Source: Conexibacter arvalis (GTDB lineage Bacteria > Actinomycetota > Thermoleophilia > Solirubrobacterales > Solirubrobacteraceae). From it: DNA of 64,000 bases. The notes beneath the pieces were generated by a model. The model had not been told where the DNA came from, did no database searches, and saw nothing but the letters and a program-made list of their open reading frames with translations. Both the position numbers and the translations under genes were made by a program. Positions 25,227 to 33,514 of the stretch are shown piece by piece (the stretch's first letter is position 1; every line of letters starts with the position of its first letter). Location of the stretch: NCBI RefSeq assembly GCF_014199525.1, contig NZ_JACHNU010000006.1, positions 248,001 to 312,000 on the forward strand, given 5' to 3'.

Positions 25227-26790
25227 GCGGCCGGCGCCCCTCGGCGACGACGCGCAGCGTCGTCAGCGCCGGATCGGCGCAGCCGGTCATGCGGACGCCG
25301 GCCGCGGCGAGCGCGCGCAGCGACGCGACCGTCTCGGCGGCGACCAGCTCGCCGGGCACGATCGCCGCGACGCCGGGCGGGTACGGCGCCACCAGCTCGC
25401 CGGCGACGCGCCCCGCGGCGGCCGCCAGCGGGACGGTCTCGTGCGGCGCCGTGAAGGCGTCGCGCGGGGTCAGCACGGCCGGCGGCGGGTCGAGCGCGAA
25501 GAGGCTCGCCGCGGCGGTGGCGGCGCCGCCGGTCGCGGCGTGCGCGCCGGCGCCTGCGGCGGCCGCGGCGCCCCCGCCGGCGCCGACGCCTCCCCCACCG
25601 GCGCCTGCGCCTGCCGCGCCGCCCCCGCCCGCGCCTCCGCCGAGCGCCGCCGCGAGCGCCTCGACGAGGCGGTCGGCGGCGCGCGCCTCGTCGGCGACCG
25701 TCAGCAGCACGACGAGCTGCCGCGGCGCCGCCATCGAGACCTGCACCCCGGCGGCGCGCAGCCGCCGGTCGAGCTCGAGGCCGTCGACGCCGCTGGAGGC
25801 GACGTCGATCACGAGTTTCAGCGGGTCGCTCCAGCGCGCGCCGGGCGGCGGCGAGGCCGGGTCGTCGCAGCGCACGCCCGGCAGCGCCGCGATGCGCGTC
25901 CGCAGCGACGCCGCCAGCGCCAGCGCCTCCCCCAGCCTGGCGCTCCCCTCCCGCTCCATGAAGGCCCGCGCGCGGTCGGCGCTCGCGAGCACCGCCGCCG
26001 ACGGGCTGGTCGTGTGGAGCGCGTCGAAGGCCAGCTCGACCCGCCGGCGGTCGAGCGCGCCGGAGGGCCCGCCAAGGATCGCCGCCGCCGGCGTGAAGGC
26101 GGGCAGCGTCTTGTGCAGGCTGACGACGGCGACGTCGGCGCCGAGCGACAGCGCCGACGGCGGCAGCGCCGGGTGGAAGCCAAGGTGGGCGCCCCACGCC
26201 TGGTCGACGAGCAGCGGGACGCCCCGCACCCGGGCCGCCGCCCGCAGCGCCTCCAGGTCGGAGATGCCACCGGTGTACGCGGGGTCGACGACGAGCGCGC
26301 CGACCGGGTCCTCCGCCGCGGCGAGCGCCGCGGCGAGGCGATCGGGCGCGATCCCGCCGACGACGCCGTCGGCGCCGACCTCCGGCATCACCCAGCGCGG
26401 CGTCAGGCCCGAGACGACCAGCCCGGCGAGCACCGACTTGTGCGCGTGCCGCGCGACGACCAGCTCGCCGCCCGGGCGGGCGAGCGCGAGGCAGAGCGCG
26501 GTGTTGGCGTGGGTCGAGCCCTGCACCGAGAGCCGGGCCCACGCCGCGCCCCACGCGTCGGCGAGCGCCCGCTCGGCGTCGCTCAGGAGCCCGCGCGACA
26601 GCCGCTGGTCCTCGACGCCGTTGAGCAGCTGGATGTCGTGGCGCAGCAGCTCGGCGCCGGGCAGCGCGGCGGCGCGCTTGTGGCCGGGCGGCGCGAAGTG
26701 GGCGAGGTCGGCGGCCAGCGCCTCCTCCAGCGCGTCGGCGAGCCGCGTCGGCGCGCTCGCGGCCGGCGGCCGCGGGATCGTCGTTCTCAT
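25195..26790 (-). CDS. Orn/Lys/Arg decarboxylase family (fold-type-I PLP enzyme) with Gly/Ala linker
   Basis: This 531-residue protein is an ornithine/lysine/arginine decarboxylase of the short SpeA/Cad-like group: FAPPGHKR at the N-terminus, VQGSTHANTA, LLVDQAWGAHLGF, and the PLP lysine Lys227 in SLHKTLPAF. Opposite an agmatinase-family gene, arginine decarboxylase is the best guess. An approximately 45-residue glycine/alanine tract (roughly 25510-25645) separates the catalytic domain from the C-terminal domain (PPGVAAIVPGE), longer than the usual linker. TAGCGT ends 7 nt before ATG 26790, which suggests a leaderless transcript; the flanking GGCCGAA/TTCGGCC dyad could control it. Confidence 0.83.
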   Translation of the reverse strand: MRTTIPRPPAASAPTRLADALEEALAADLAHFAPPGHKRAAALPGAELLRHDIQLLNGVEDQRLSRGLLSDAERALADAWGAAWARLSVQGSTHANTALCLALARPGGELVVARHAHKSVLAGLVVSGLTPRWVMPEVGADGVVGGIAPDRLAAALAAAEDPVGALVVDPAYTGGISDLEALRAAARVRGVPLLVDQAWGAHLGFHPALPPSALSLGADVAVVSLHKTLPAFTPAAAILGGPSGALDRRRVELAFDALHTTSPSAAVLASADRARAFMEREGSARLGEALALAASLRTRIAALPGVRCDDPASPPPGARWSDPLKLVIDVASSGVDGLELDRRLRAAGVQVSMAAPRQLVVLLTVADEARAADRLVEALAAALGGGAGGGGAAGAGAGGGGVGAGGGAAAAAGAGAHAATGGAATAAASLFALDPPPAVLTPRDAFTAPHETVPLAAAAGRVAGELVAPYPPGVAAIVPGELVAAETVASLRALAAAGVRMTGCADPALTTLRVVAEGRRPLNAPALRRGR

Positions 26791-26812
26791 GGCCGAAACG
26801 CTACGTTCGGCC
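26791..26812. promoter_or_regulatory. 7-8-7 dyad, possible Lrp operator
   Basis: GGCCGAA (26791-26797) and TTCGGCC (26806-26812) have an 8-nt centre containing the -10 TAGCGT of the decarboxylase gene on the minus strand. A dyad of identical geometry lies in front of the Lrp gene at 39637. The divergent Lrp gene starts at 26911. Confidence 0.45.
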
Positions 26813-26828
26813 GGCCTCGCCGCCCACG

Positions 26829-26868
26829 GCGTTCGTCCGGTTCCGGCGACCTTCGACCGGACGAACGC
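26829..26868. promoter_or_regulatory. 13-bp inverted repeat in the decarboxylase/Lrp gap
   Basis: GCGTTCGTCCGGT (26829-26841) and ACCGGACGAACGC (26856-26868) are perfect arms with a 14-nt centre, midway between the divergent decarboxylase and Lrp genes. This is a strong candidate operator for the adjacent Lrp protein. Confidence 0.6.
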
Positions 26869-26910
26869 ACGGCCGCTCGGCGGCCGCCCGGACACCCGAC
26901 CGCGACGCCG

Positions 26911-27342
26911 ATGGACGAGCTCGACTGGCTGATCGTCGAGGCGCTCCAACGCGACGGGCGGATGTCGATGCGGGCGCTCGCGCGGCAGGTCGGGCTGAGC
27001 GCGAGCGCGACGATCGACCGCGTCGGGCGGCTGCGCGACCGCGGCGTCATCACCGGCTTCGGCGCGCGCGTCGACCACGCCGCGCTGGGCCGGCCGATCG
27101 TCGCGTTCATCCGGCTGCAGACGCGCGCCCGCGGCTTTGGGCAGGCGGCGCTCGACCACCCGGAGATCGTCGAGTGCCACCGCCTGACCGGCGGCGACGC
27201 CTTCATCGTCAAGGTCCGCGTCGCCTCGATCGAGGCGCTCGAGGCGCTGATCGACGAGCTGATGCGCTACGGCGAGCCGACGACCTCGATCGTGCTGTCG
27301 ACCGCCTTCGAGGAGCGGCCGGCCGCGCGTCCCGACCGCTGA
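26911..27342 (+). CDS. Lrp/AsnC family transcriptional regulator
   Basis: This 143-residue protein has the Lrp helix-turn-helix (DWLIVEALQRDGRMSMRALARQVGLSASATIDRVGRLRDRGVITGF) followed by a RAM ligand-binding domain (VAFIRLQTRA, then VECHRLTGGDAFIVKVRV). It diverges from the decarboxylase gene, with two inverted repeats in the gap, and its stop is 2 bp from the convergent carbamoyl hydrolase. It likely senses an amino acid and controls the decarboxylase and itself. Confidence 0.88.
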   Translation: MDELDWLIVEALQRDGRMSMRALARQVGLSASATIDRVGRLRDRGVITGFGARVDHAALGRPIVAFIRLQTRARGFGQAALDHPEIVECHRLTGGDAFIVKVRVASIEALEALIDELMRYGEPTTSIVLSTAFEERPAARPDR

Positions 27343-27344
27343 GG

Positions 27345-28604
27345 TCAGGAGGCGCGGCGCGCGACCCGCTCGGCCAGCGCGGCGAGCGCGCGGGTGCCGG
27401 CGACGAGGTCGGCCTCGGCGCTGTCCTCCGCGGCGCTGTGGCTGACGCCGCCGGCGCTGCGGACGAACAGCATCGCGACCGGGACGCCGGCGTGCGCGAG
27501 CGCGACCGCGTCGTGGAGCGCGCCGGAGACGAGCTCGATTCCGCCGGCCGCCGGGTCCGCGGCAGCCGCGGCGGTTGCGGCGAGCGCGACCAGCTCGCCG
27601 TCGAACGCGACCGCCGGGAACGACCACACCTCCTCGATGCGCAGCTCGACGCGCTCCTCGACGGCGATCTCGCGCGCGGCCGCCTCGATCGCCGCGACGA
27701 TCGCCGCCAGCCGCCGGTCGTCGCGATGGCGCGCGTCGACCGTCAGCGTCGCCGTCGCGGCGACCGCCGTCGGCACGCCGGGAGCGAGCGCGACGCTGCC
27801 GCAGGTCGCCAGCCCGTCGTGCTCGCGGGCGATTGCGCGCGCCGCCAGCGTCAGCCGAGCGGCCGCCACGCCGGCGTCGCGGCGCAGCGCCATCGGCGTC
27901 GTCCCGGCGTGGCCGGCGGCGCCGGAGAAGGCGAAGCGGCGACGCGAGATCGCGACCGAGCCGGCCGGCGCGGCGAGCGCCGCGCCGGCCTCCTCGAGCA
28001 CGGGCCCCTGCTCGATGTGCAGCTCCAGATAGGCGTCGAGGTCGGCGATCCGCGCCGACGCGCGGCCCATCTCCCGCAGCTCGACCCCGTCGGCGCGGAG
28101 CGCGTCGGCGAGCGCGACGCCGTCGCGGTCGCGCAGGCGCCCGGCGGCCTCGGCGTCGAGCAGGCCGGACGCGGCGCTCGATCCCAGCAGGCTGTGGCCG
28201 AAGCGGGCGCCCTCCTCGTCGGCCCAGTCGACGACGCGCAGCGTCGCCCCGTCCCAGCGCGCGGCGCAGGCGGCGCGCAGCAGCTCCAGCCCCGCGACGA
28301 CGCCGAGCGCGCCGTCGAGCCAGCCGCCGTCCGGCACCGAGTCGAGGTGGCTGCCGACGGCGACGACCGGCGCGCCGGGCGGTCCGGTCAGCTCGGCCCA
28401 GAGGTTGCCGGCATCGTCGCGGTCGACCGCGATCGGCAGGCCGGCGAGCCGCTCGCGCAGCCAGTCGCGGGCATCCCGCCACGGGTCGGTCCAGGCGACG
28501 CGCTGCGCGCCGCCCGGCGACGAGGTCCGCGCCGCCAGCGCGCGCAGGTCGTCGACGACCCGCGCGCCGTCGACGAGGCCGTCGAGCCGCTCACTCCGCG
28601 GCAT
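27345..28604 (-). CDS. N-carbamoyl-L-amino-acid hydrolase / allantoate amidohydrolase-like (M20 family)
   Basis: This 419-residue metalloenzyme shows the M20 carbamoylase metal ligands: GSHLDSVPDGGWLDGALG, DWADEEGARFGHSLLGS, and the His of ELHIEQGPVLE, plus the GAAGHAGTTPM dimerisation region and a late SGALHDAVALA. Such enzymes cleave ureido groups from N-carbamoyl amino acids, ureidoglycolate or allantoate, releasing CO2 and NH3. Its ATG at 28604 lies 14 bp inside the end of the arginine-deiminase-fold gene, so the two are translationally coupled and probably act in sequence. Confidence 0.87.
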   Translation of the reverse strand: MPRSERLDGLVDGARVVDDLRALAARTSSPGGAQRVAWTDPWRDARDWLRERLAGLPIAVDRDDAGNLWAELTGPPGAPVVAVGSHLDSVPDGGWLDGALGVVAGLELLRAACAARWDGATLRVVDWADEEGARFGHSLLGSSAASGLLDAEAAGRLRDRDGVALADALRADGVELREMGRASARIADLDAYLELHIEQGPVLEEAGAALAAPAGSVAISRRRFAFSGAAGHAGTTPMALRRDAGVAAARLTLAARAIAREHDGLATCGSVALAPGVPTAVAATATLTVDARHRDDRRLAAIVAAIEAAAREIAVEERVELRIEEVWSFPAVAFDGELVALAATAAAAADPAAGGIELVSGALHDAVALAHAGVPVAMLFVRSAGGVSHSAAEDSAEADLVAGTRALAALAERVARRAS

Positions 28605-29619
28605 CGCGCAGCAGCTCCTGTGTCGAGCAGTGGACGCCGCCGCCGTTCTTGTGCGCCTCGTCGTAGGGGATCGCGATCACCTCGACGCCGCGGGCGCGCA
28701 GCAGCTCGGCGGTGCGGGGCGCGCTCTCGGAGGTCAGCACGCGCCCGGGCGCGAGCGTCAGCAGGTTCAGTGCCCACGGCTCGTCCGGATGGGCCCAGAT
28801 GCACTCGACGCCCCGCCGCGCCAGCTCCTCCATGAAGGTGTACGGCAGCCCGTTCGCGTTGACGAGCGCGCGGTCGCGGTCGACCATCGCGAAGTGGATG
28901 TCGAGGTGGACGACGAAGCCCGGCAGCGGGACGACGAGCAGCTCCCATCCGATCCGCCGCAGCAGCTCGCGCAGCTGCTCGGCGCCGGCGTCGTTGCAGC
29001 GGACCGACGTGCCGAGCACCGCGAGGCCGGGCCGCAGCTTCGCGAACGACCCGCCCTCGAGCGTCCCGCTGCCGACGACGGTGCCGAGGATCGGCATGCC
29101 GAGCGCGGCCGCCTCGCGCGTCAGCGCCGCCTCCTCGCCGCGCCGCATGCGCGGCGCCAGCCGCCCGACGATCGCGCCGCCGCGGACGGTCACGAGCGGG
29201 TCGCGCACGTACATCGCCTTCGTGAAGCGGGGCGCGAGCGGCTCGGCGACGACGACCTCCACCCCTTCGCCGCGCAGCGCCGCGACGAGGCCGGCGTGCT
29301 GCGCGTGCAGGCGCGCGAGGTCGGGCGGCTCGCTGCCGGTCCAGTGCCATGCGCCGCCCTCGTCGACGAAGGCGTCGAAGCCCGGCCGGTAGGCGTCGGC
29401 CCGCACGGCGGCCAGCTCGTCGCCGGGCTGGCGCACGAGCACCTTGCGCAGCCGCGAGACCTCGTCGTCGGCGCCCCACCGGCATCCCCACGTCCGCTCG
29501 AGCTCCCCGACGTCGTGGAACGGCGGCTCCGGCTCGGGCGGCGTCAGCAGCTGGTGGAAGCCGTCGGGAAGCCGGTCGTAGCCGTCCAGCTCCGCGAGCG
29601 AGGGGATCAATCTGGGCAT
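28591..29619 (-). CDS. Arginine deiminase/amidinotransferase superfamily enzyme
   Basis: This 342-residue protein has the guanidino-modifying fold and catalytic residues: the FTKAMYVRDPLVTV region, the LEGGSF loop with acidic residue, His238 (HLDIHF) and Cys331 in GGGVHCST. Family members convert arginine, methylarginines or agmatine to ureido products, or transfer amidino groups; the sequence does not settle which. ATG 29619 is the plausible start. The overlapping carbamoyl hydrolase suggests that the ureido product is then cleaved. An NMT1/SsuA-type importer lies upstream on the same strand. Confidence 0.82.
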   Translation of the reverse strand: MPRLIPSLAELDGYDRLPDGFHQLLTPPEPEPPFHDVGELERTWGCRWGADDEVSRLRKVLVRQPGDELAAVRADAYRPGFDAFVDEGGAWHWTGSEPPDLARLHAQHAGLVAALRGEGVEVVVAEPLAPRFTKAMYVRDPLVTVRGGAIVGRLAPRMRRGEEAALTREAAALGMPILGTVVGSGTLEGGSFAKLRPGLAVLGTSVRCNDAGAEQLRELLRRIGWELLVVPLPGFVVHLDIHFAMVDRDRALVNANGLPYTFMEELARRGVECIWAHPDEPWALNLLTLAPGRVLTSESAPRTAELLRARGVEVIAIPYDEAHKNGGGVHCSTQELLRDAAE

Positions 29620-29841
29620 CGAGAGGACCTGCGATTCGGTGAGGAGGCCGCGGCGGTCGCCGCGCCGCGCCCGGCCCGGCGCCGGGCGCGCGCCCAATCT
29701 GGCGCAGCGCCCCGCGCGGATCAATCGCGGGAGGGGGAACTCGGATCGGCCTGGTCGATCGTCGGTCGCGAAGCCGTGCGAACCTCCAGCGCGCCCCGCC
29801 CAGCCGCCGCGGCGCCCCCGGCGCGGCGGCGGCTCCGCGAC

Positions 29842-29867
29842 GCCGCGGCCGCGCGCGCGGCCGCGGC
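29842..29867. terminator. 26-bp perfect palindrome after the binding-protein gene
   Basis: A continuous perfect palindrome of C/G lies 9 nt downstream of the substrate-binding-protein stop (29876) on the minus strand. It could form a 10-12-bp stem and end the transporter operon. It has no U tract. Confidence 0.55.
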
Positions 29868-29875
29868 CGATCGGC

Positions 29876-30955
29876 CTAGCTCTCGCCGAGCACGCCCCAG
29901 AGGGTCGTGTCGACGTAGTCGCCGGTGTCGAACTCCTCGTCGAACAGTCTGAATCTCTTCATCGTGTCGACGGTCGCGTCGATCGCGTCCATGTCGAGTC
30001 TCATCAGCTCGGCGTCGCTCATGCCGTCGCGCTTGATCAGCTTCAGCGTCTCGGCGACGTCGATCGCCTGGTCTCTCGCGTTGCTCGAGCCCTTCGGCAG
30101 GAAGGCCATCACGTCTCTGACCGCCGCGTCCGGGTCGGCGACGGCCGCCTCCCAGCCCTTCTTGCCGGCGCGCAGCAGGCAGGCGACGGCCTGGCGGTTG
30201 TCGGCGAGGTAGTCGTCGTTGACCGCGACGCCGTGATCGACGAGGTCGATGCCGAAGTCGTCGGGGTTGAGGACGTTGACGCCGTCCGGGTAGTCGTAGC
30301 CGGCGCTCTCCAACTGCGCGATGTGGAAGAAGACGCGGGCCGGGATCACGTCGGCCTTGCCGGCGAGCAGGTCCTCGATCCCGAAGCCGACCGGCACCTT
30401 CTCGACCGCGTCGGTGCCCAGCCCCGCTCTCTGCAGCAGCAGCACGACCAGCGGGTTGAGGCCGTCGATCGATGCCGAGACGCGCTGGACGCCGAGCTTT
30501 CTCCCCTCGAGGTCCTCCGGTCTCTCGATCCCGCTTCTCTTCAGCGAGACGTACGCGACCGAGTTGCGGTGGTAGACCTGCGCGACGTAGGTGATCGGCG
30601 CGCCTCTCTGCCGCGCCGTCGCGCCGGCGGTGAAGTCGATCAGCCCGACGTCGACGCTGCCGTCGGCGAGCGCCAGCTCGACCTGCGTCTGCGGGCCGCC
30701 GGGCACCAGCTCGACGTCGAGCCCCTCCTCGGCGAAGAAGCCCTGTCTGTCGGCGACGAGCCAGCCGGCGAACTGCGCGTTCGGGAAGAACGACAGCTGG
30801 AACTTGACCTTCTCGCCGGTGCATCTGCCGCTCAGGTCCTCCGCGCGCGCTGTCGTGCCCGAGCCGCCGCCGCCGTCGTCGTCGCTCGAGGAGCCGCAGG
30901 CGGCCAGCCCGAGCGACAGCAGCACGACGACCACGGCCCAATGGAGCCGCTTCAT
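29876..30955 (-). CDS. ABC transporter substrate-binding lipoprotein, NMT1/SsuA type
   Basis: This 359-residue protein has a lipoprotein signal peptide with lipobox LAAC (Cys20) and an acidic Gly/Ser-rich tether. The mature domain is of the NMT1/THI5/SsuA class (VKFQLSFFPNAQFAGWLVADRQGFFAEEGLDVELVPGGPQTQVELALADGSVDVGLIDF). Ligands of this class include sulfonates, pyrimidines and aromatic or ureido compounds. It is the last gene of an ATPase-permease-permease-binding-protein operon. GGAGGAATGAG precedes ATG 30955. By my reading about 12 of 21 arginines are AGA, against one in the neighbouring permease. Confidence 0.88.
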   Translation of the reverse strand: MKRLHWAVVVVLLSLGLAACGSSSDDDGGGGSGTTARAEDLSGRCTGEKVKFQLSFFPNAQFAGWLVADRQGFFAEEGLDVELVPGGPQTQVELALADGSVDVGLIDFTAGATARQRGAPITYVAQVYHRNSVAYVSLKRSGIERPEDLEGRKLGVQRVSASIDGLNPLVVLLLQRAGLGTDAVEKVPVGFGIEDLLAGKADVIPARVFFHIAQLESAGYDYPDGVNVLNPDDFGIDLVDHGVAVNDDYLADNRQAVACLLRAGKKGWEAAVADPDAAVRDVMAFLPKGSSNARDQAIDVAETLKLIKRDGMSDAELMRLDMDAIDATVDTMKRFRLFDEEFDTGDYVDTTLWGVLGES

Positions 30956-30982
30956 CTCATTCCTCCGGTGTTGCGGGTTTGC

Positions 30983-31807
30983 TCAACGGCCCGGTCTGCG
31001 GGCCGTCTTCCATGGCGCGACCAGCCCCTCGACGAGGCCGACCGCCGCGTACCAGGCGATGCCGATCGCCGACAGCGTCACGAGCGCGGCCCAGGCGAGC
31101 GGCGCGTCGAAGCCGGCGAGCTGCTCGATCATCATGTAGCCGAGGCCGTTGCGGCCCTTCAACGTCTCGCAGACGATCGCGCCGATCAGCGCCAGCACGG
31201 TCGTGTACTGCAGCGCCGTGAACATGTACGGCACGGCCGCCGGGAAGCGCAGCTTGCGGAAGACCTGGCGGCGGGTCGCCTCCATCGAGTCCATGTACTC
31301 CAGCGCCGAGGTCTCGACGCTCGTGAAGCCGGCCTGCGAGTAGACGACCATCGACGGGAAGCACATGATCGCGACGATCGTCGCCTTGAAGGCGGTGCCG
31401 GCGCCGATGTACAGCGAGACGACCGGCGCCAGCGCCACCAGCGGCGTCGCCTGCACCGCGACCAGCGACGCGCTCAGCCGCGCCGCCGTCGGCCGCGGCA
31501 GCGACGTCAGCGCCATCCCGGCCAGCACGCCCAGCCCGTTGCCGATCGCGTAGCCGAGCATCGCCGGGCCGAGCGTCACGAGCGTGTTGCTGAGCAGCTC
31601 GTCGCCGCTCTCGCCGAACGCATCCCAGATCGCGCTCGGCGCCGGCAGCGTGAACGACTTGACGCCGAGCAGGTCGTTCCAGACGCCGGCCTGCCACGTC
31701 CACAGCAGCAGCGCCAGCAGCACCAGCGGGGCGCCGACGGCGAGCGCCGTCTCCCGGTCGAGCCGCTTCCGGCTCCGCCGGCGCCGGGCGGAGGTCACGC
31801 CGCTCAT
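30983..31807 (-). CDS. ABC transporter permease, SsuC/TauC type (first of two)
   Basis: This 274-residue membrane protein has about six helices and the family coupling loop (EYMDSMEATRRQVFRKLRFPAAVPYMFTAL). LPAPSAIWDAF near residue 55 is a hallmark of SsuC/TauC/ThiX permeases. Its ATG at 31807 overlaps the stop of the other permease, so the two probably form a heterodimeric channel. Confidence 0.9.
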   Translation of the reverse strand: MSGVTSARRRRSRKRLDRETALAVGAPLVLLALLLWTWQAGVWNDLLGVKSFTLPAPSAIWDAFGESGDELLSNTLVTLGPAMLGYAIGNGLGVLAGMALTSLPRPTAARLSASLVAVQATPLVALAPVVSLYIGAGTAFKATIVAIMCFPSMVVYSQAGFTSVETSALEYMDSMEATRRQVFRKLRFPAAVPYMFTALQYTTVLALIGAIVCETLKGRNGLGYMMIEQLAGFDAPLAWAALVTLSAIGIAWYAAVGLVEGLVAPWKTARRPGR

Positions 31808-32601
31808 CAGCGTCCCCCCTCGCCGCGGAAGCGCATCTGCCAGGGCGTCAGCAGCCGCTCGGCGATCCCGACCGCGCGCGACAGCGCGAGGCCCATCGCG
31901 AGCGTCACCAGCATCGCCGCCCACAGCATCGGCGCCTGGGCCGGCCCGAAGGTGAGCGCGGAGAGCATCAGGAAGCCGAGGCCGCTGCGGGCGTTCATCA
32001 GCTCGACGACGATCGCGCCGACGAGGCTCAGCGGCGCCGCCAGCTTCAGACCGCTGAAGATGTAGGGCATCGCCGACGGGAAGCGCAGATGGCGCAGCCG
32101 CTTCAGCCGCCCGATGTCGTAGGCGCGGAACAGCTCGTCGGCCGCCGGCGCGTAGTCCTTCAGGCCTCGGAGCGCCGACAGCGTGACGATGAAGAAGGTC
32201 ACGAACGCCGCCATCAGCAGGCGCGTGAGGCTGTCGCTCTTGACGATCGAGCGGATCAACGGCACCAGCGCGATCAGCGGCATCATCTGCGCCAGCAGCA
32301 GGTACGGCAGCGTCGCCGCCTCGATCCACCGCGCCTGGGCCATCACGACGCTCAGCACGATCCCGATCGCCCCGCCGACGACGAAGCCGAGCAGCGCCGT
32401 GGAGAGCGTTGCCCAGGCGGCGTCGAAGAGCGTGCCGGGGTTCTCGAGCACCGGCCGCACGACGCTGTGCGGATAGGGCAGCTTCGACGACGCCAGCTCG
32501 TCGCCGCTGGCGTCCATCAGCCCGGCGAGCGGGTACCAGACGCCGAGCACGAGCAGGAGCGTCGCGGCGATCGTCGCGGCGCGGCGGCTGCGGCCGCCCA
32601 T
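31807..32601 (-). CDS. ABC transporter permease, SsuC/TauC type (second of two)
   Basis: This 264-residue paralogue of the adjacent permease has LPYPHSVVRPVLENPGTLF and the coupling loop RAYDIGRLKRLRHLRFPSAMPYIFSGL. It overlaps the ATPase stop at its start (ATGA) and the other permease at its end. Two distinct permeases of this class in one operon are less common than a single homodimeric one. Confidence 0.9.
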   Translation of the reverse strand: MGGRSRRAATIAATLLLVLGVWYPLAGLMDASGDELASSKLPYPHSVVRPVLENPGTLFDAAWATLSTALLGFVVGGAIGIVLSVVMAQARWIEAATLPYLLLAQMMPLIALVPLIRSIVKSDSLTRLLMAAFVTFFIVTLSALRGLKDYAPAADELFRAYDIGRLKRLRHLRFPSAMPYIFSGLKLAAPLSLVGAIVVELMNARSGLGFLMLSALTFGPAQAPMLWAAMLVTLAMGLALSRAVGIAERLLTPWQMRFRGEGGR

Positions 32602-33431
32602 CACGCCTGCTCCGCCGCGAGCAGCTGGCGGCGCAGCTCGCTTTCCAGGGCGAAGAACTCCGGCGTCTCGCGCACCTCGGCGCTGCGCGGCCGCGGCAGG
32701 TCGATCTCGACCGTCGCGGCGACGCGGCCGGGGCGGGCGCTCAGGACGACGACGCGGTCGGAGAGCAGCACCGCCTCCGGGATGCTGTGGGTGATGAAGA
32801 GGACGGTCGTGTCGATCTCCTCCGACCAGATCCGCAGCAGCTCGTCGGCCATCCGGTCGCGCGTGATCATGTCGAGCGCGCCGAACGGCTCGTCCATCAG
32901 CAGGTAGGGCGGCGCGAGGGTCAGCGCGCGGGCGATCGAGACGCGCTGCTGCATGCCGCCCGACAGCTCCCACGGCCGATGGTCGGCGAAGTCGGCGAGG
33001 CCGACGAGCCCGAGCAGCTCGGTGACGCGCGCGTCGATCTCCGCGCGCGATCGGCCGAGCAGCTCCATCGGCAGCCCGACGTTCTGCGCGACGGTGCGCC
33101 AGTCGAACAGGATCGGCTGCTGGAAGACGATCCCGAACTGCCGCTTGCGACGCGCCTCGCGCGGCGCGATCCCGCCGACCGCGATCTCGCCTCCGCTGGC
33201 CGGCAGCAGGCCTGCGACGAGCCGCAGCAGCGTCGACTTGCCGCAGCCCGACGGGCCGATCAACGAGACGAAGCCGCCGCGCGGGACCTCGAACGAGACA
33301 TCCTCCAGCGCGGTGACCGAACGGTCGCCACCGTCGAAGACCTTCGTGACGCGATCGACCGTGATCGCGGCCGGGCCGGCCACCGGGACGGCGACCATTC
33401 CGGCGCCGGATCTGTCCGGCACATCATCCAT
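32601..33431 (-). CDS. ABC transporter ATPase, SsuB/TauB type
   Basis: This 276-residue ATPase has Walker A GPSGCGKS, the Q-loop FQQPILFDWRTVAQNVGLPMELLG typical of SsuB/TauB, signature LSGGMQQR, Walker B LLMDEPFGALD and switch ITHS. ATG 33431 is chosen because GGAGAGGTGG lies 4 nt upstream. It is the first gene of the importer operon, behind the symmetrical operator at 33493. Confidence 0.9.
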   Translation of the reverse strand: MDDVPDRSGAGMVAVPVAGPAAITVDRVTKVFDGGDRSVTALEDVSFEVPRGGFVSLIGPSGCGKSTLLRLVAGLLPASGGEIAVGGIAPREARRKRQFGIVFQQPILFDWRTVAQNVGLPMELLGRSRAEIDARVTELLGLVGLADFADHRPWELSGGMQQRVSIARALTLAPPYLLMDEPFGALDMITRDRMADELLRIWSEEIDTTVLFITHSIPEAVLLSDRVVVLSARPGRVAATVEIDLPRPRSAEVRETPEFFALESELRRQLLAAEQA

Positions 33432-33492
33432 CGAACCACCTCTCCAAAGCCGGTGGCCACGGGGAGCGCCCCGTGGCCGACACATCTCATTT

Positions 33493-33512
33493 GGCGACTG
33501 TACACAGTAGCC
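33493..33512. promoter_or_regulatory. 20-bp operator-like dyad upstream of the SsuB-type gene
   Basis: GGCGACTGT and ACAGTAGCC form 9-bp arms with one mismatch around a 2-bp centre. The site lies 61 bp upstream of ATG 33431. The word GGCTACTGT (one arm on the opposite strand) recurs at 34780-34788, just ahead of the M20D gene. Confidence 0.6.
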
Positions 33513-33514
33513 AG

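Noticed and set aside
29620-29875. 256-bp gap inspected for a gene or RNA
   Set aside because: No frame with plausible start and composition; contains the GC palindrome at 29842 and unremarkable GC-rich sequence.
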